Source: DASQZK01 sp963732905
GTDB taxonomy: Bacteria; Bacteroidota; Bacteroidia; Bacteroidales; GCA-2748055
DNA: 64,000 bases
Direction: 5' to 3'
Assembly (NCBI GenBank): GCA_963732905.1
Contig: CAVTBM010000006.1
Span: 186,001-250,000 of the forward strand
A model generated the notes under the pieces. The model was not told where the DNA came from. It saw only the letters and a list, made by a program, of their open reading frames with translations, and ran no database searches. Position 1 is the first letter of the stretch, and each line of letters begins with the position of its first letter. Of the stretch, positions 8,915-18,060 are shown piece by piece. Made by a program: the position numbers and the translations under genes.

Positions 8915-10024
8915 TTATCGGTTCAGCTTGTAAAAATTCCCCGGGAGGACCGTTACCAGGCCTTCAAATTCAAGATTGAGCATGACGGGTGACAGCTTTC
9001 TCACCGGCCAGGACAGCCGGATACTGAGTTCATCGATATTAAGTCGTTCTTCTTTTTTCAGTTCGGCGATTACCCGTTCCTCCTCTTCTGTAAGCTCGGT
9101 GAAGAGCAGACCCTGTCGCGGCTGTTGGGATGATTCCCTGCTGTCCCATCCAAGGAGGTATTCAAGGTCATGGCAGCCCCCGATCAGTGCGGCTTTATTT
9201 TGCCGGATCAACTGGTTGCATCCGGCCGACATTTCATCGCTGACACGGCCGGGTATGGCAAATACATCCCGGTTATACGATCCGGCGATATCCGCCGTGA
9301 CCAGTGCTCCTCCTTTCAACGCAGATTCTACCACAATGGTGGCATCCGCGAGACCGGCAATGATACGGTTCCGTTTGATAAAATTATTCCTTTCCGGTTG
9401 CATTCCGGAAGTGAAATCGCTGATCAGGCATCCTTCCTCCATAATTTTACCCGCCAGATTCCTGTGTTCATAAGGATATACGGTATGCAGACCATGAGCC
9501 ATCACGGCTGCAGTGCGGAGACCGTATTTCAGGGCTGCACTGTGAGCGTGATAATCGATGCCGTAAGCCAGTCCGCTGACGATGACCGTCCCGGGATGCC
9601 GTTCAGCAATCTCCCGGATCAACCGCTGACACTGTTCCGCCCCATAATCCGTCGCTCTTCTTGTCCCGACCATACTGATCATTTTAGGGGCATTCAGGAT
9701 ATTTACCCCGCGATAAAAAAGTACCAGTGGCGCATCAGAACACTGCTTAAGCCTGACCGGATAGTCGGCATCGCGGAAATCCACGATGAAGATATTATTC
9801 TTCTCACAAAACAGGATTTCCCGGTCCGCCATTTCGAGGAGTCCGGGTGTCCCCGCCCGTGCGGAGAGAATATCACCGATTCCGGGAATACGTTTAAGCT
9901 TCTCCCGGCTGGTCCTGAATACAGCTTCGGGAGATCCTGAATAGGAGATAAGCTTCCTGGCAGTAACAGCACCCACCGAAGGCGCCATGGAAAGAGCAAT
10001 CAGATAACGTAACTGTTCATCCAT
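8915..10024 (-). CDS. dprA: DNA-processing protein DprA (Smf)
   Basis: The 369-residue protein protects incoming single-stranded DNA and loads RecA during transformation. An N-terminal helix-hairpin-helix part (GAVTARKLISYSGSPEAVF, LKRIPGIGD) is followed by the Rossmann-like DprA domain with MVGTRRATDYG, VSGLAYGIDYHAHSAAL, RNRIIAGLADATIVVES and GGALVTADIAGSYNRDVFAIPG. A C-terminal winged-helix DprA domain (LNIDELSIRLSWPVRKLSPVMLNLEFEGLV) completes it. The start codon lies inside a strong hairpin at 10021-10044. Confidence 0.93.
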   Translation of the reverse strand: MDEQLRYLIALSMAPSVGAVTARKLISYSGSPEAVFRTSREKLKRIPGIGDILSARAGTPGLLEMADREILFCEKNNIFIVDFRDADYPVRLKQCSDAPLVLFYRGVNILNAPKMISMVGTRRATDYGAEQCQRLIREIAERHPGTVIVSGLAYGIDYHAHSAALKYGLRTAAVMAHGLHTVYPYEHRNLAGKIMEEGCLISDFTSGMQPERNNFIKRNRIIAGLADATIVVESALKGGALVTADIAGSYNRDVFAIPGRVSDEMSAGCNQLIRQNKAALIGGCHDLEYLLGWDSRESSQQPRQGLLFTELTEEEERVIAELKKEERLNIDELSIRLSWPVRKLSPVMLNLEFEGLVTVLPGNFYKLNR

Positions 10025-10044
10025 AGAAAAGGTCTTTTCTATGG
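10021..10044 (-). promoter_or_regulatory. Perfect hairpin covering the dprA start codon
   Basis: CCATAGAAAAG-GT-CTTTTCTATGG is an 11-bp perfect inverted repeat with a 2-base spacer. In the dprA mRNA the start ATG (10024-10022) lies in the 3' arm of the stem, so the hairpin would mask it. This could lower translation. The effect is inferred, but the structure is directly visible. Confidence 0.55.
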
Positions 10045-10092
10045 CTTTATGTTCTGAACCTTAAAAAATCAGCGTACGAAAAAGGACTTTTT

Positions 10093-10575
10093 TTATTTAC
10101 CTTCACTAACGTACTGACTGAGTGCTTCTTTTAGCTTCTTCCTGTCGGCCTTGTTCATAATGGAAAGGCTCACCCCCGGATACCTGGCGACGCCTTTGGG
10201 TAACCTCCGGTACAGTATGATGGTTTCGCCTCCGGGAAAGAATTTTTTTACTTCATATTTCACAAACTGATCTTTGGGGATTTCCACGGAACTTTTTTTC
10301 CTGTTCAGGGCTCTCACCGGGTAATACCGAAGAATGATCTTTTCGCCGTTGTCGCTGAAAAAAACATACGCCGGCCGGCGGATCAGATGCCAGGCAAGAA
10401 GGCCTCCGTATAGCAGGATGGCAGCAAGGATGTAAAAGTTCCGGTCTACGCCCAGCACCGGCTCCCGGAACGTCCTGGAAAACAGGATAACCATCAGAAC
10501 AGGTGTAAAAACGACGGTAGCAACCAGTTTCTGGAGCCAGATTTTAAGAGTATTCTTTTTGTTATCTATTTTCAT
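10093..10575 (-). CDS. Small membrane protein with PH-like soluble part, unknown function
   Basis: This 160-residue protein has two membrane helices (about residues 15-33 and 48-66) and a C-terminal soluble part of about 90 residues rich in beta strands and basic residues (VFFSDNGEKIILRYYPVRALNRKKSSVEIP, FFPGGETIILYRR). That layout resembles small membrane-anchored PH-like domain proteins. No catalytic motif is recognised. It lies between proline dehydrogenase and dprA in the same direction, with gaps of about 70-95 bp. Confidence 0.6.
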   Translation of the reverse strand: MKIDNKKNTLKIWLQKLVATVVFTPVLMVILFSRTFREPVLGVDRNFYILAAILLYGGLLAWHLIRRPAYVFFSDNGEKIILRYYPVRALNRKKSSVEIPKDQFVKYEVKKFFPGGETIILYRRLPKGVARYPGVSLSIMNKADRKKLKEALSQYVSEGK

Positions 10576-10670
10576 CCGGTAGTATTAAAATGAAGATCCT
10601 GTCAGGCAGATCATGAAGTCAATTCCCCTGCAAGTTAAGGGTCAGTAAGGATGAATCAAAGCCGAAAACC

Positions 10671-11852
10671 TCATTTATTATTTACCTTTTGTTTGCGGCG
10701 TCTGAACTCTTTTGTGATAAGGCTCAGCTCCCTTCCCGTCTGCCCTTTAACCGAAGTGTTTTCTTCGGCCCGGCGTGTAAGGTAAGGCAGAACGTGTTTG
10801 ACGGGTCCGTAAGGAACATATTTGGCCACATTATAACCCAGGTGCGCCAGGTTGAAGCTGATATGATCGCTCATCCCATATAATTGTGAAAACCAGATGC
10901 GACGGTCATTATTGGCAATCTTAAAGTTCTTCATAAGTTCGGCGAGCCATGCTGAGCTGTCTTCATTGTGGGTACCGTTGAAAATAGAAATCCTGTCGAT
11001 ATGCTGAACAGAGAATTCAAGGGCATCATTGAAGGCCTTATCAGTGCTGCTCTTGTCGGGTTGGATCGGATCGGCATAGCCGCCCTTCTCTGCCCTGGCC
11101 CTTTCCCTTTCCATATAAGCACCCCTGACAAATTTTGCTCCTAGATAGAAGTTTTCCTTCGCTGCCCTCGCAAAATCCCGGCTGAGGATATCGAGCCTGT
11201 CTCTCCGGTACATCTGGTAAGTATTGTAAACAACAGCCTTCTCCTTGTTGTACATTTTTTGCATATCATACACAATCTCATCGATAAAATTCTGATAGAT
11301 GACATCCTCTGCATCGATCATGATCGGTAGGCCCCTGTCTGAAGCAGCCTGGCACAAACGGCCAATGCGCTCCCGGAACTTATTCCCGTCGCTGCGCACA
11401 TCTGCCGGTAACTCACCACTTCCACCTCCGAGGATCTCCAGGGAGCGGGTGCGGATAAACGCCGTGGGTTTGAACACTGCAAAGGGAACGTCCGGGTTCT
11501 TCCCTGCAAAATCGATGGCCCTGAGGGTTTCTTCCAAAGCCAGTTCAATATCTGCATCTTCCTCCTTTCCCTCAACAGAATAGTCAAGGATCGATCTGAC
11601 CCCCTTACCTGCCAGTTTTTTCACAACCGGTACACATTCACTGATGGTTTCCCCGCCGACAAACTGTTTGTAAACCGTTGGCTTTACGATCCAGTTCACC
11701 GGAAATCCAACTGATGCCATGAAACTGATAAACGAATTTCCCATTTTGACCAGCCATGGATAGCTGATAAGCCTGAACAGCAACCTGGCCCTTCTGAGTT
11801 CGGCATCTGTGCGGATACTGAAAGCCACTTCAGTGTTGTCAAATGTTATCAT
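10671..11852 (-). CDS. Proline dehydrogenase (monofunctional)
   Basis: This enzyme oxidises proline to pyrroline-5-carboxylate with FAD. The 393 residues from the ATG at 11852 begin MITFDNTEVAFSIRTDAEL and continue with GGETISECVPVVKKLAGKGVRSILDYSVEG, PIMIDAEDVIYQNFIDEIV, VYNTYQMYRRDRLD, KFVRGAYMERERARAEKGGYADPIQ and GTHNEDS. These are the PRODH barrel motifs, with the substrate-binding arginine segment NDRRIWFSQLYGMSDHISF. The frame stays open up to 12281, but that extension overlaps the aroA start on the other strand and is not family-like, so I place the start at 11852. No P5C dehydrogenase domain is fused. Confidence 0.9.
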   Translation of the reverse strand: MITFDNTEVAFSIRTDAELRRARLLFRLISYPWLVKMGNSFISFMASVGFPVNWIVKPTVYKQFVGGETISECVPVVKKLAGKGVRSILDYSVEGKEEDADIELALEETLRAIDFAGKNPDVPFAVFKPTAFIRTRSLEILGGGSGELPADVRSDGNKFRERIGRLCQAASDRGLPIMIDAEDVIYQNFIDEIVYDMQKMYNKEKAVVYNTYQMYRRDRLDILSRDFARAAKENFYLGAKFVRGAYMERERARAEKGGYADPIQPDKSSTDKAFNDALEFSVQHIDRISIFNGTHNEDSSAWLAELMKNFKIANNDRRIWFSQLYGMSDHISFNLAHLGYNVAKYVPYGPVKHVLPYLTRRAEENTSVKGQTGRELSLITKEFRRRKQKVNNK

Positions 11853-12068
11853 TTCTGCAATTTTAACTTTTATTTTTTGAGTATTCCTGTCCCTCTTCCC
11901 GAAATTACGGTAAAGAAAGACCTCCGGTGTGACCGGAATAATAAATGCTCCTGAAAGTTCACCCGGATTAAATAAGACATCAACGGTGTGAAAATTGAAT
12001 ATTGCATCAGGAAGATATTCGTGGCGAAGATAGTTGGATTGATATATTAATAACAACCGAAAATTGCC

Positions 12069-12076
12069 TAAATTTG
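12069..12076 (+). promoter_or_regulatory. Putative aroA promoter, -7 element
   Basis: TAAATTTG matches TAnnTTTG exactly and lies 18 bp before the ATG at 12094. It sits in the divergent region between proline dehydrogenase and aroA and argues against the upstream TTG (12064) as the aroA start. Confidence 0.45.
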
Positions 12077-12093
12077 AATCTGAAAAATATGTT

Positions 12094-13329
12094 ATGCAAT
12101 ATATCATCAGAAAAACGAGGCAGGATATTGATATCCGGATTGGCCTGCCCGCTTCCAAAAGCATCAGTAACCGCCTTCTCATCATGTCAGCCCTTTCGAA
12201 AGGAGGCATGCTCGTCGACAACCTCTCCGAGAGTGACGACAGTGTGATCATGAACAGCCTGCTCCATTCTTCCGGGGTCACTAAAGATGCAGGGAATGCA
12301 GGTACCGTTATGCGTTTTCTGACGGCATACTATGCCTTAGTCCCTGGTGAAGTCATCCTCACCGGTTCAGACAGGATGAAAGAACGCCCTGTCGGTGAAC
12401 TGGTCGACAAACTCAGGGAGCTTGGAGCGATCATTGAATATACCGGGAAAAAAGGCTACCCTCCGCTCCGCATTACCGGCGGGAAAATGAAGGGAGGACA
12501 AATAGAGATCGATTCGGGGGTAAGCAGTCAGTTTATAAGTGCTCTGATGATGATCGGACCTTACCTCGAAGGCGGTTTAAAGATAATCCTTACCGGGGAT
12601 ACCATCTCCTCAAGTTATATCAACCTGACTTCCGGTCTTATGAACAGGGCAGGATCACATACCAGACGTGAAAAGAACCTGATCTCAGTTCCGGAAGGCA
12701 GTTACAAACCGGGTCATTACCATTGCGAACCTGACTGGAGTGCAGCTTCGTACTTATTTGAAGTGGTCTCTATCGCTAAAAAAACGAAGGTATTTTTCCC
12801 CGGTCTCAGGGAAGACAGTCTCCAGGGTGATGCCAGGCTGACATCGATCTTCAGGGCTTTCGATGTAGAGTCGGCTTTCACGAACGAAGGCCTGCAGATC
12901 AACTGCTGTTCCGGAAAAGCCAGGTATTTCAGTTTTGATTTCAGGGAAAACCCTGACCTCGTCCAGACCATCATCCCGGTTTGCATCGCACATGAAATAC
13001 CGTTTGAAGCCACCGGTACCCGTACCCTCCGGATCAAGGAGACGGACCGCATATCTGCACTTGCCACGGAAATGCATAAATTTGGTGTTGAGCTGCAGTT
13101 TGACGATTCGGGCGACTGGATCACCTGGGACGGAAGCAGCCGTCCCTCCTGGCATAAAAATCTGGCCATCAACACTTACAAAGATCACCGGATGGCAATG
13201 GGCATGGCACCGCTGGGTGTCCTGTGCGAAGGATTGCGTATCAACGATCCGACGGTGGTAAGTAAATCTTATCCCCGGTTTTGGAAAGATATGGAAAAGG
13301 CCGGGTTTGAGATAAAGTTGGTAAAGTAG
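12094..13329 (+). CDS. aroA: 3-phosphoshikimate 1-carboxyvinyltransferase (EPSP synthase)
   Basis: This enzyme joins shikimate 3-phosphate and phosphoenolpyruvate in the chorismate pathway. Motifs are GLPASKSISNRLLIMSAL (the shikimate-phosphate binding Lys-Ser-like start), GNAGTVMRFLTAY, SGVSSQFISALMM, CEPDWSAASYLFE, LRIKETDRISALATEMHKFG and TYKDHRMAMGMA. At 411 residues it is slightly shorter than the usual ~430 but has all core motifs. I chose ATG 12094 over TTG 12064 because a -7 promoter box lies between them. A TTG start at 12064 would add 10 residues. Confidence 0.93.
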   Translation: MQYIIRKTRQDIDIRIGLPASKSISNRLLIMSALSKGGMLVDNLSESDDSVIMNSLLHSSGVTKDAGNAGTVMRFLTAYYALVPGEVILTGSDRMKERPVGELVDKLRELGAIIEYTGKKGYPPLRITGGKMKGGQIEIDSGVSSQFISALMMIGPYLEGGLKIILTGDTISSSYINLTSGLMNRAGSHTRREKNLISVPEGSYKPGHYHCEPDWSAASYLFEVVSIAKKTKVFFPGLREDSLQGDARLTSIFRAFDVESAFTNEGLQINCCSGKARYFSFDFRENPDLVQTIIPVCIAHEIPFEATGTRTLRIKETDRISALATEMHKFGVELQFDDSGDWITWDGSSRPSWHKNLAINTYKDHRMAMGMAPLGVLCEGLRINDPTVVSKSYPRFWKDMEKAGFEIKLVK

Positions 13330-13449
13330 TAGAGCTGCACAGAAGGGTTCTTCGGAAATATACATACAAATATACATGATGCCTGAACATATTCTTTTCA
13401 CACGAAGAGACAACTCTTTGGAGCGTTCCGGTAAAAAACCTATAATTCT

Positions 13450-14640
13450 ATGAAAGTCATAAAAATATCTCTTCTCATCCTCCTTTCCGGTCTTATTCTG
13501 AACGTGTCTGCACAGGACCAGGGTCTGCATTGCAGCACTCCACCTATGGGATGGAACAGCTGGAACTGGTTTGGGAAATATGGAATCAATGAACAAATTG
13601 TGAGGGAGGTCATTGATGAAATTGCCAGCGACGGCCTTCGTGATGCCGGATATAATTACATCATCGTGGACGGCGGATGGAGGGACACTGTTCTCAGCCC
13701 GTCGGGAGAACTTCGTGCCAACCCCGACAGGTTTCCCCATGGTATGAAAGCCCTGGCTGATTATGCCCATTCCAGGGGGCTGAAATTCGGACTACATACC
13801 GTTCCCGGCACAAACGACTGTGGTGGTGATAAAGTCGGAGGCTTCGGTCATGAAGAAATACAGATCGGGCAATTCGTCGAATGGGGACTGGATTTTATCA
13901 AACTCGACAAGTGCATCTACCAGGATCATTGGAATGAAGACCTGCTGAGGGAGACATATTTCAAATGGCATGATCTGCTTGAGCATTGCGGCCGAGATAT
14001 TGAATTCAGTATCAGCGCATACAAATATCGCGACTGGTACCCGAGGATCTGTTGTATGGCACGCACTACAGGTGATATCGGAGCAAAGGTTAACGGAGGT
14101 GCTGTTTTTGAAGGGAAACCCGGAAGCGTCATGAATATTGCTGACATTAACAATGCATCCGCTGAATTTGCCGGCAATGGGTATTGGAACGATCCGGATA
14201 TGCTTGCCATCGGAGACCAGGGACTGACCCCCATGCAACAAAAAGCCCATTTTGCACTTTGGTGCATCATGTCCTCGCCACTGATGCTTGGCAACGATCC
14301 CCGTAACATGAGCCCTGAAGAAAAAAAGATGATTCTGAACAGGGAGGCTATTGCAGTCGATCAGGACCCTACAGAACAGGGCATCCGGATCAGCAGCAAC
14401 GGCAAAACGGAAATCTGGGCCAAGCGACTTGAAGACGGAAGCCGTGCTGTACTGCTTTTAAATCTGGATGAAAAAAAAATAAATTCCATAAATCTTGATT
14501 TTAATACCATAGACTTTAGTGGTGAGGTCACAGTTAAAGATATCTGGGAAAAGCAGGATTTGGGGCAGTTTACAGGTTCCTTTTCAGGAAAGGTAAATCC
14601 CTCCTCAGGTCTGTTCCTGTTAATAAAGGAAAAAAGATAA
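13450..14640 (+). CDS. Secreted alpha-galactosidase, family GH27
   Basis: The 396-residue protein has a signal peptide (MKVIKISLLILLSGLILNVSAQ) and a GH27 barrel: PPMGWNSWNWFGKYGINEQ, DGGWRD, GLKFGLHTVPGTNDCGG, DFIKLDKC with the probable nucleophile Asp153, RTTGDIG with the probable acid/base Asp209, WNDPDMLAIG at 246-255 and SSPLMLGNDPRNMSPEE. A C-terminal beta domain follows. It should release terminal alpha-galactose in the periplasm. It is followed after 45 bp by a sulfatase, which suggests a sulfated galactan as target. Confidence 0.92.
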   Translation: MKVIKISLLILLSGLILNVSAQDQGLHCSTPPMGWNSWNWFGKYGINEQIVREVIDEIASDGLRDAGYNYIIVDGGWRDTVLSPSGELRANPDRFPHGMKALADYAHSRGLKFGLHTVPGTNDCGGDKVGGFGHEEIQIGQFVEWGLDFIKLDKCIYQDHWNEDLLRETYFKWHDLLEHCGRDIEFSISAYKYRDWYPRICCMARTTGDIGAKVNGGAVFEGKPGSVMNIADINNASAEFAGNGYWNDPDMLAIGDQGLTPMQQKAHFALWCIMSSPLMLGNDPRNMSPEEKKMILNREAIAVDQDPTEQGIRISSNGKTEIWAKRLEDGSRAVLLLNLDEKKINSINLDFNTIDFSGEVTVKDIWEKQDLGQFTGSFSGKVNPSSGLFLLIKEKR

Positions 14641-14685
14641 ACAATTCCCTTCCTGGCCAAACCGTGACTTAAACTTTTTCTGACG

Positions 14686-16212
14686 ATGAGAAATACAGTT
14701 TTACCGTTGATTGGGCTGGCAGCCCTTGCCTCCTGCACTCAGAAGAAAACTGCCGATCAGTTACCTGCAAAGCCTAATATTGTGATCATCTATTGTGACG
14801 ACCTTGGCTTCGGGGATGTGGGTTATCAGGGAGCCAAAGGCGTCGAAACACCAAATATAGACAGCCTGGCCCACAACGGTCTTGTTTTCACTGATGCGCA
14901 TTGTTCGGCTGCAACCTGCACTCCTTCACGCTATTCCCTGCTAACCGGCAGTTATGCCTTCCGTAACAACGCTGTCGTTTTGCCGGGAGATGCCCCATTG
15001 ATCATCGATCCTGAAAAAGGCACACTTCCTTCTATGCTTGAGAAAGCCGGTTACACCACGGGCGTGATCGGGAAATGGCATCTCGGACTGGGACGTGGAA
15101 ATGTGGACTGGAACGGCAAGATATCCCCCGGACCATCCGAAGTGGGATTCAGTTATAGTTTTATCATCCCCGCCACAGCTGACAGGGTTCCCTGTGTTTT
15201 TGTGGAAAATGGACAGATTGCCGGACTGGATACCTCCGATCCTGTTGAAGTCAGCTATTCAAAAGATTTCGGGTACTACCCCAACGGACTTGAACATCCC
15301 GAAATGCTTAAGATGCAAGCCGATACCCAGCACAGTTGCACCATCGTTGACAGTGTGAGCCGTATCGGTTATATGAAAGGCGGAAAGAGCGCCTTATGGA
15401 AAGATGAAAATTTCCCGCTGGTCCTGACCACCAAAGCGAGGATGTTTATGAGTGAGAATAAGGACCATCCGTTCTTCCTCTATTTTGCGCTGAGCAATAT
15501 CCATGTACCCAGGATGCCCAATCCCAGATTTGTGGGTAAAAGCACTATGGGCCGAAGGGGTGATGCCATCGTCGAAGCCGACTGGTGCACCGGGCAAATC
15601 ATGAATGCACTGAAAGGTCTCGGTCTGGAAAAGAATACCCTTGTAATCTTCTCCAGCGACAACGGTCCGATCCTGGATGACGGCTACGACGATAAAGCCG
15701 AAGAGCTTCTTGGAGATCATAAACCTGCCGGGCCGTTTCGTGGCAGTAAATACAGTGCATTCGAAGCCGGCACAAGGATGCCGACGATTGTTTACTGGCC
15801 GGGCATAGTGAAACCCGGAAACAGCGATGCACTCCTCTCACAAGTTGACCTGTATGCTTCGCTGGCACGACTGACCGGACAGACCCTTAACCAGGGTGAT
15901 GCTCCAGACAGTTATGAACTCCTCGATGCCTGGCTGGGAAAATCAGATAAAGGACGACAGGAGATGCTTGAGGAAGCCTATACCTTATCTTTGCGCGAGG
16001 GCGACTGGAAATACATAGCCCCCCAGGAAAAAAGTACGCCGCAATGGCTGAAGCATAAGAAGGTGGAATCGGGACTTTCCAAAGATGTTCAATTGTACAA
16101 CCTGAAAGACGACCCGGGTGAAAAGTTGAATGTGGCTCCCCGTTACCCTGAGAAGGTGAAAGAGATGCAGGGCAAACTCCGGGGAATAAAGGAAATGCCT
16201 TCCCGGCCATAA
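14686..16212 (+). CDS. Lipoprotein arylsulfatase, family S1
   Basis: The 508-residue protein has a lipoprotein signal (LAALASCTQ, lipobox Cys about residue 17). The sulfatase core starts NIVIIYCDDLGFGDVGYQG (metal Asp pair) and carries the signature CTPSR at 78-82. Cys78 would be converted to formylglycine by a sulfatase-maturing enzyme not seen in this window. VIGKWHLGLG and IFSSDNGP (metal-binding Asp-Asn) complete the active site. It removes sulfate esters from glycans. It lies 45 bp after the GH27 gene and 118 bp before an MFS gene. Confidence 0.92.
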   Translation: MRNTVLPLIGLAALASCTQKKTADQLPAKPNIVIIYCDDLGFGDVGYQGAKGVETPNIDSLAHNGLVFTDAHCSAATCTPSRYSLLTGSYAFRNNAVVLPGDAPLIIDPEKGTLPSMLEKAGYTTGVIGKWHLGLGRGNVDWNGKISPGPSEVGFSYSFIIPATADRVPCVFVENGQIAGLDTSDPVEVSYSKDFGYYPNGLEHPEMLKMQADTQHSCTIVDSVSRIGYMKGGKSALWKDENFPLVLTTKARMFMSENKDHPFFLYFALSNIHVPRMPNPRFVGKSTMGRRGDAIVEADWCTGQIMNALKGLGLEKNTLVIFSSDNGPILDDGYDDKAEELLGDHKPAGPFRGSKYSAFEAGTRMPTIVYWPGIVKPGNSDALLSQVDLYASLARLTGQTLNQGDAPDSYELLDAWLGKSDKGRQEMLEEAYTLSLREGDWKYIAPQEKSTPQWLKHKKVESGLSKDVQLYNLKDDPGEKLNVAPRYPEKVKEMQGKLRGIKEMPSRP

Positions 16213-16330
16213 TGGAAGGATTCCGGAACCTGGGAAGCCGGTCTTTTTCTAATGTTTTTGTCATTCACAGGAACAATCCATCCCCAACGTTGTAAGAGAA
16301 CATAGTGGCAGAACGATCAGGTTTTAGAGT

Positions 16331-17638
16331 ATGAGCCAAACAGAACCATCAGGGATAAAACAGACATTCCGGTCGCTTCGGTACCGGAATTTCCGGCTTT
16401 TTTTCTCGGGACAGAGCATCTCTTTGATTGGTACCTGGATACAAAGGATTGCCCTCCCATGGCTGGTCTATGACCTTACGAATTCTCCATTCCTCCTGGG
16501 CTTTATCGGATTTACAGCTCTTTTCCCGGTCTTTGTGATCACTCCTTTTGCCGGTGTTCTTATCGACCGCTGGAACCGTTATCATATCATGATTGCCACC
16601 CAGGTTCTGGCTATGGTACAGGCGTTTATCCTGGCCTTACTGGTTTATTCGGGACATATCCAGGTATGGCATATCATCGTACTGAGTCTGTTCCTTGGGT
16701 GCATCAATTCCTTTGACAGTCCGGCGCGTCAGTCTTTCATGGTAGAGATGGTGGAAAAAAAGGAGAACCTTGGCAATGCCATCGCACTGAATTCGATGAT
16801 GGTGAACGGTGCCAGGCTTATCGGGCCTTCCATTGCCGGAATCCTTATCGCCTTTGCTGGTGAAAGTCTGTGCTTCCTGGCAAATGGTTTCAGTTACATG
16901 GTTGTCATCATCTCATTATTGATGATGAGGGTTATCCCAAAGCCCCGGCAAGAAAAAAGAAAATATGTTCTCAAGGATCTGAAAGAAGGTTTCAATTATA
17001 CTTTCAGCTTTATCCCGATAAAATCCATCCTACTGCTCCTGGCCCTGGCCAGTCTCACCGCAATGCCATATACTGTCCTGATGCCTGTTTTTGCCAAGGA
17101 GATCCTTCACGGTGATTCACATACATTTGGTTTTCTGATGGGTGCCGCGGGTTTAGGTGCCCTTATGGGGGCATTGTTCCTGGCTTCCAGGAAGAGTGTG
17201 GTCGGCCTTGACCGTGTCATCCCCGTTGCCGCAGGATTATTCGGACTGGGGCTAGCTATGTTTTCCTTTACGAGGTCGTTCGTGCTTTCGATGATTTTCA
17301 TGGTTTTTACAGGCATGGGCATGATGGTTCTCGCGGCTTCAGGTAATTCTATCATACAGACTATTGTGGACGACAAGATGCGTGGCCGGGTAATGAGTTT
17401 TTATACCCTCGCTTTCCTGGGCATTGCACCTTTCGGGAGGTTCCTGGCAGGAAGCCTGGCCTCAACTGTCGGCACACCTGTGACTTTCCTGATCGGAGGC
17501 GTCAGCTGCATTGTCGGAGCGGTCCTGTTTGCCTTCAGACTGCGAGTGATCCGGGAAAGCATTAAACCGGTATATATTAGTATGGGACTGGAGGATGAGG
17601 TTGTTGTCGGTCCGGAGCTGATTGATAGCACCCGGTGA
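16331..17638 (+). CDS. MFS transporter of the EntS/DHA3 type
   Basis: The 435-residue protein has about 12 membrane helices. Family motifs are RSLRYRNFRLFFSGQSISLIGTWIQRIALPWLVYDLT at the N-terminus, PFAGVLIDRWNRY (loop 2-3 MFS motif A), NSFDSPARQSFMVEMV and VDDKMRGRVMSFYTLAFLGIAPFG. These place it with the EntS-like exporters (DHA3) of the major facilitator superfamily. Substrates of the family range from siderophores to drugs. The position behind GH27 and sulfatase makes sugar-product transport possible but unproved. Confidence 0.85.
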   Translation: MSQTEPSGIKQTFRSLRYRNFRLFFSGQSISLIGTWIQRIALPWLVYDLTNSPFLLGFIGFTALFPVFVITPFAGVLIDRWNRYHIMIATQVLAMVQAFILALLVYSGHIQVWHIIVLSLFLGCINSFDSPARQSFMVEMVEKKENLGNAIALNSMMVNGARLIGPSIAGILIAFAGESLCFLANGFSYMVVIISLLMMRVIPKPRQEKRKYVLKDLKEGFNYTFSFIPIKSILLLLALASLTAMPYTVLMPVFAKEILHGDSHTFGFLMGAAGLGALMGALFLASRKSVVGLDRVIPVAAGLFGLGLAMFSFTRSFVLSMIFMVFTGMGMMVLAASGNSIIQTIVDDKMRGRVMSFYTLAFLGIAPFGRFLAGSLASTVGTPVTFLIGGVSCIVGAVLFAFRLRVIRESIKPVYISMGLEDEVVVGPELIDSTR

Positions 17639-17808
17639 GAGCGGAGGGAGGAGAGAGGGGATTGGAGATAGATAAAAGAGCAGGGGAGTATGAAGCAGAT
17701 CGCTGGCGGTTCCCCCATTTTAGGGTTATGGGGAATGGGCAGAGGGAAAGACAAAATGAGAAATGGAGGGAGGAAAAATATCGAATATCGAATGATGAAC
17801 ATCCTTGG

Positions 17809-17828
17809 AGACACGCCAAGGCGTGTCT
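17809..17828. repeat. Palindromic unit of the AGACA(C/T)GCC family
   Basis: AGACACGCCAAGGCGTGTCT is two perfect 9-bp arms around AA, followed by TTTT. It can act as a terminator for the MFS gene on the plus strand. A sister unit lies at 17892-17911 and a degenerate one near 28120-28140. Confidence 0.65.
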
Positions 17829-17891
17829 TTTAAAGGAACATCAATTTCATCCATCTTTTTCATAGATCCTTTTCGTAGGTCTTATTCGTAG

Positions 17892-17911
17892 AGACATGCC
17901 TCGGCGTGTCT
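17892..17911. repeat. Palindromic unit of the AGACA(C/T)GCC family, second copy
   Basis: AGACATGCCTCGGCGTGTCT pairs AGACATGCC with GGCGTGTCT with one G-T pair and is preceded by GTAG. GTAGAGACA-type palindromes are scattered in many Bacteroidota and cyanobacterial genomes. Confidence 0.6.
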
Positions 17912-18060
17912 TCCACTGAACGTGCCTTTTCCGGCAACCGGTGTGTCGGAAAAGGAAACATTAAGAGCCCGGAAATTAGAGTCCCCCCAACAGCAGGTGT
18001 GTAACATGTGGACGGCCCCGGTTTTGCCCGTGGCGGGGGATAATTCAATCGGTGTTTTGG

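Larger units (their letters stand above)
17639..18060. other. Gene-free region with short palindromes
   Basis: A G-rich start (17639-17700) and three short inverted repeats are seen (17809-17828, 17892-17911 and 17925-17955), but no gene. It forms the left part of the 1.5-kb repeat block before the gene at 19186. Confidence 0.5.

Noticed and set aside
11853..12281. Longer start of proline dehydrogenase at 12281
   Set aside because: It overlaps the aroA start on the other strand, and the extra residues do not resemble the family; ATG 11852 gives the normal N-terminus.
12754..13770. 338-codon minus-strand open frame opposite aroA
   Set aside because: It is the antisense of aroA and the following spacer, shows no family motif, and aroA itself has all its motifs.
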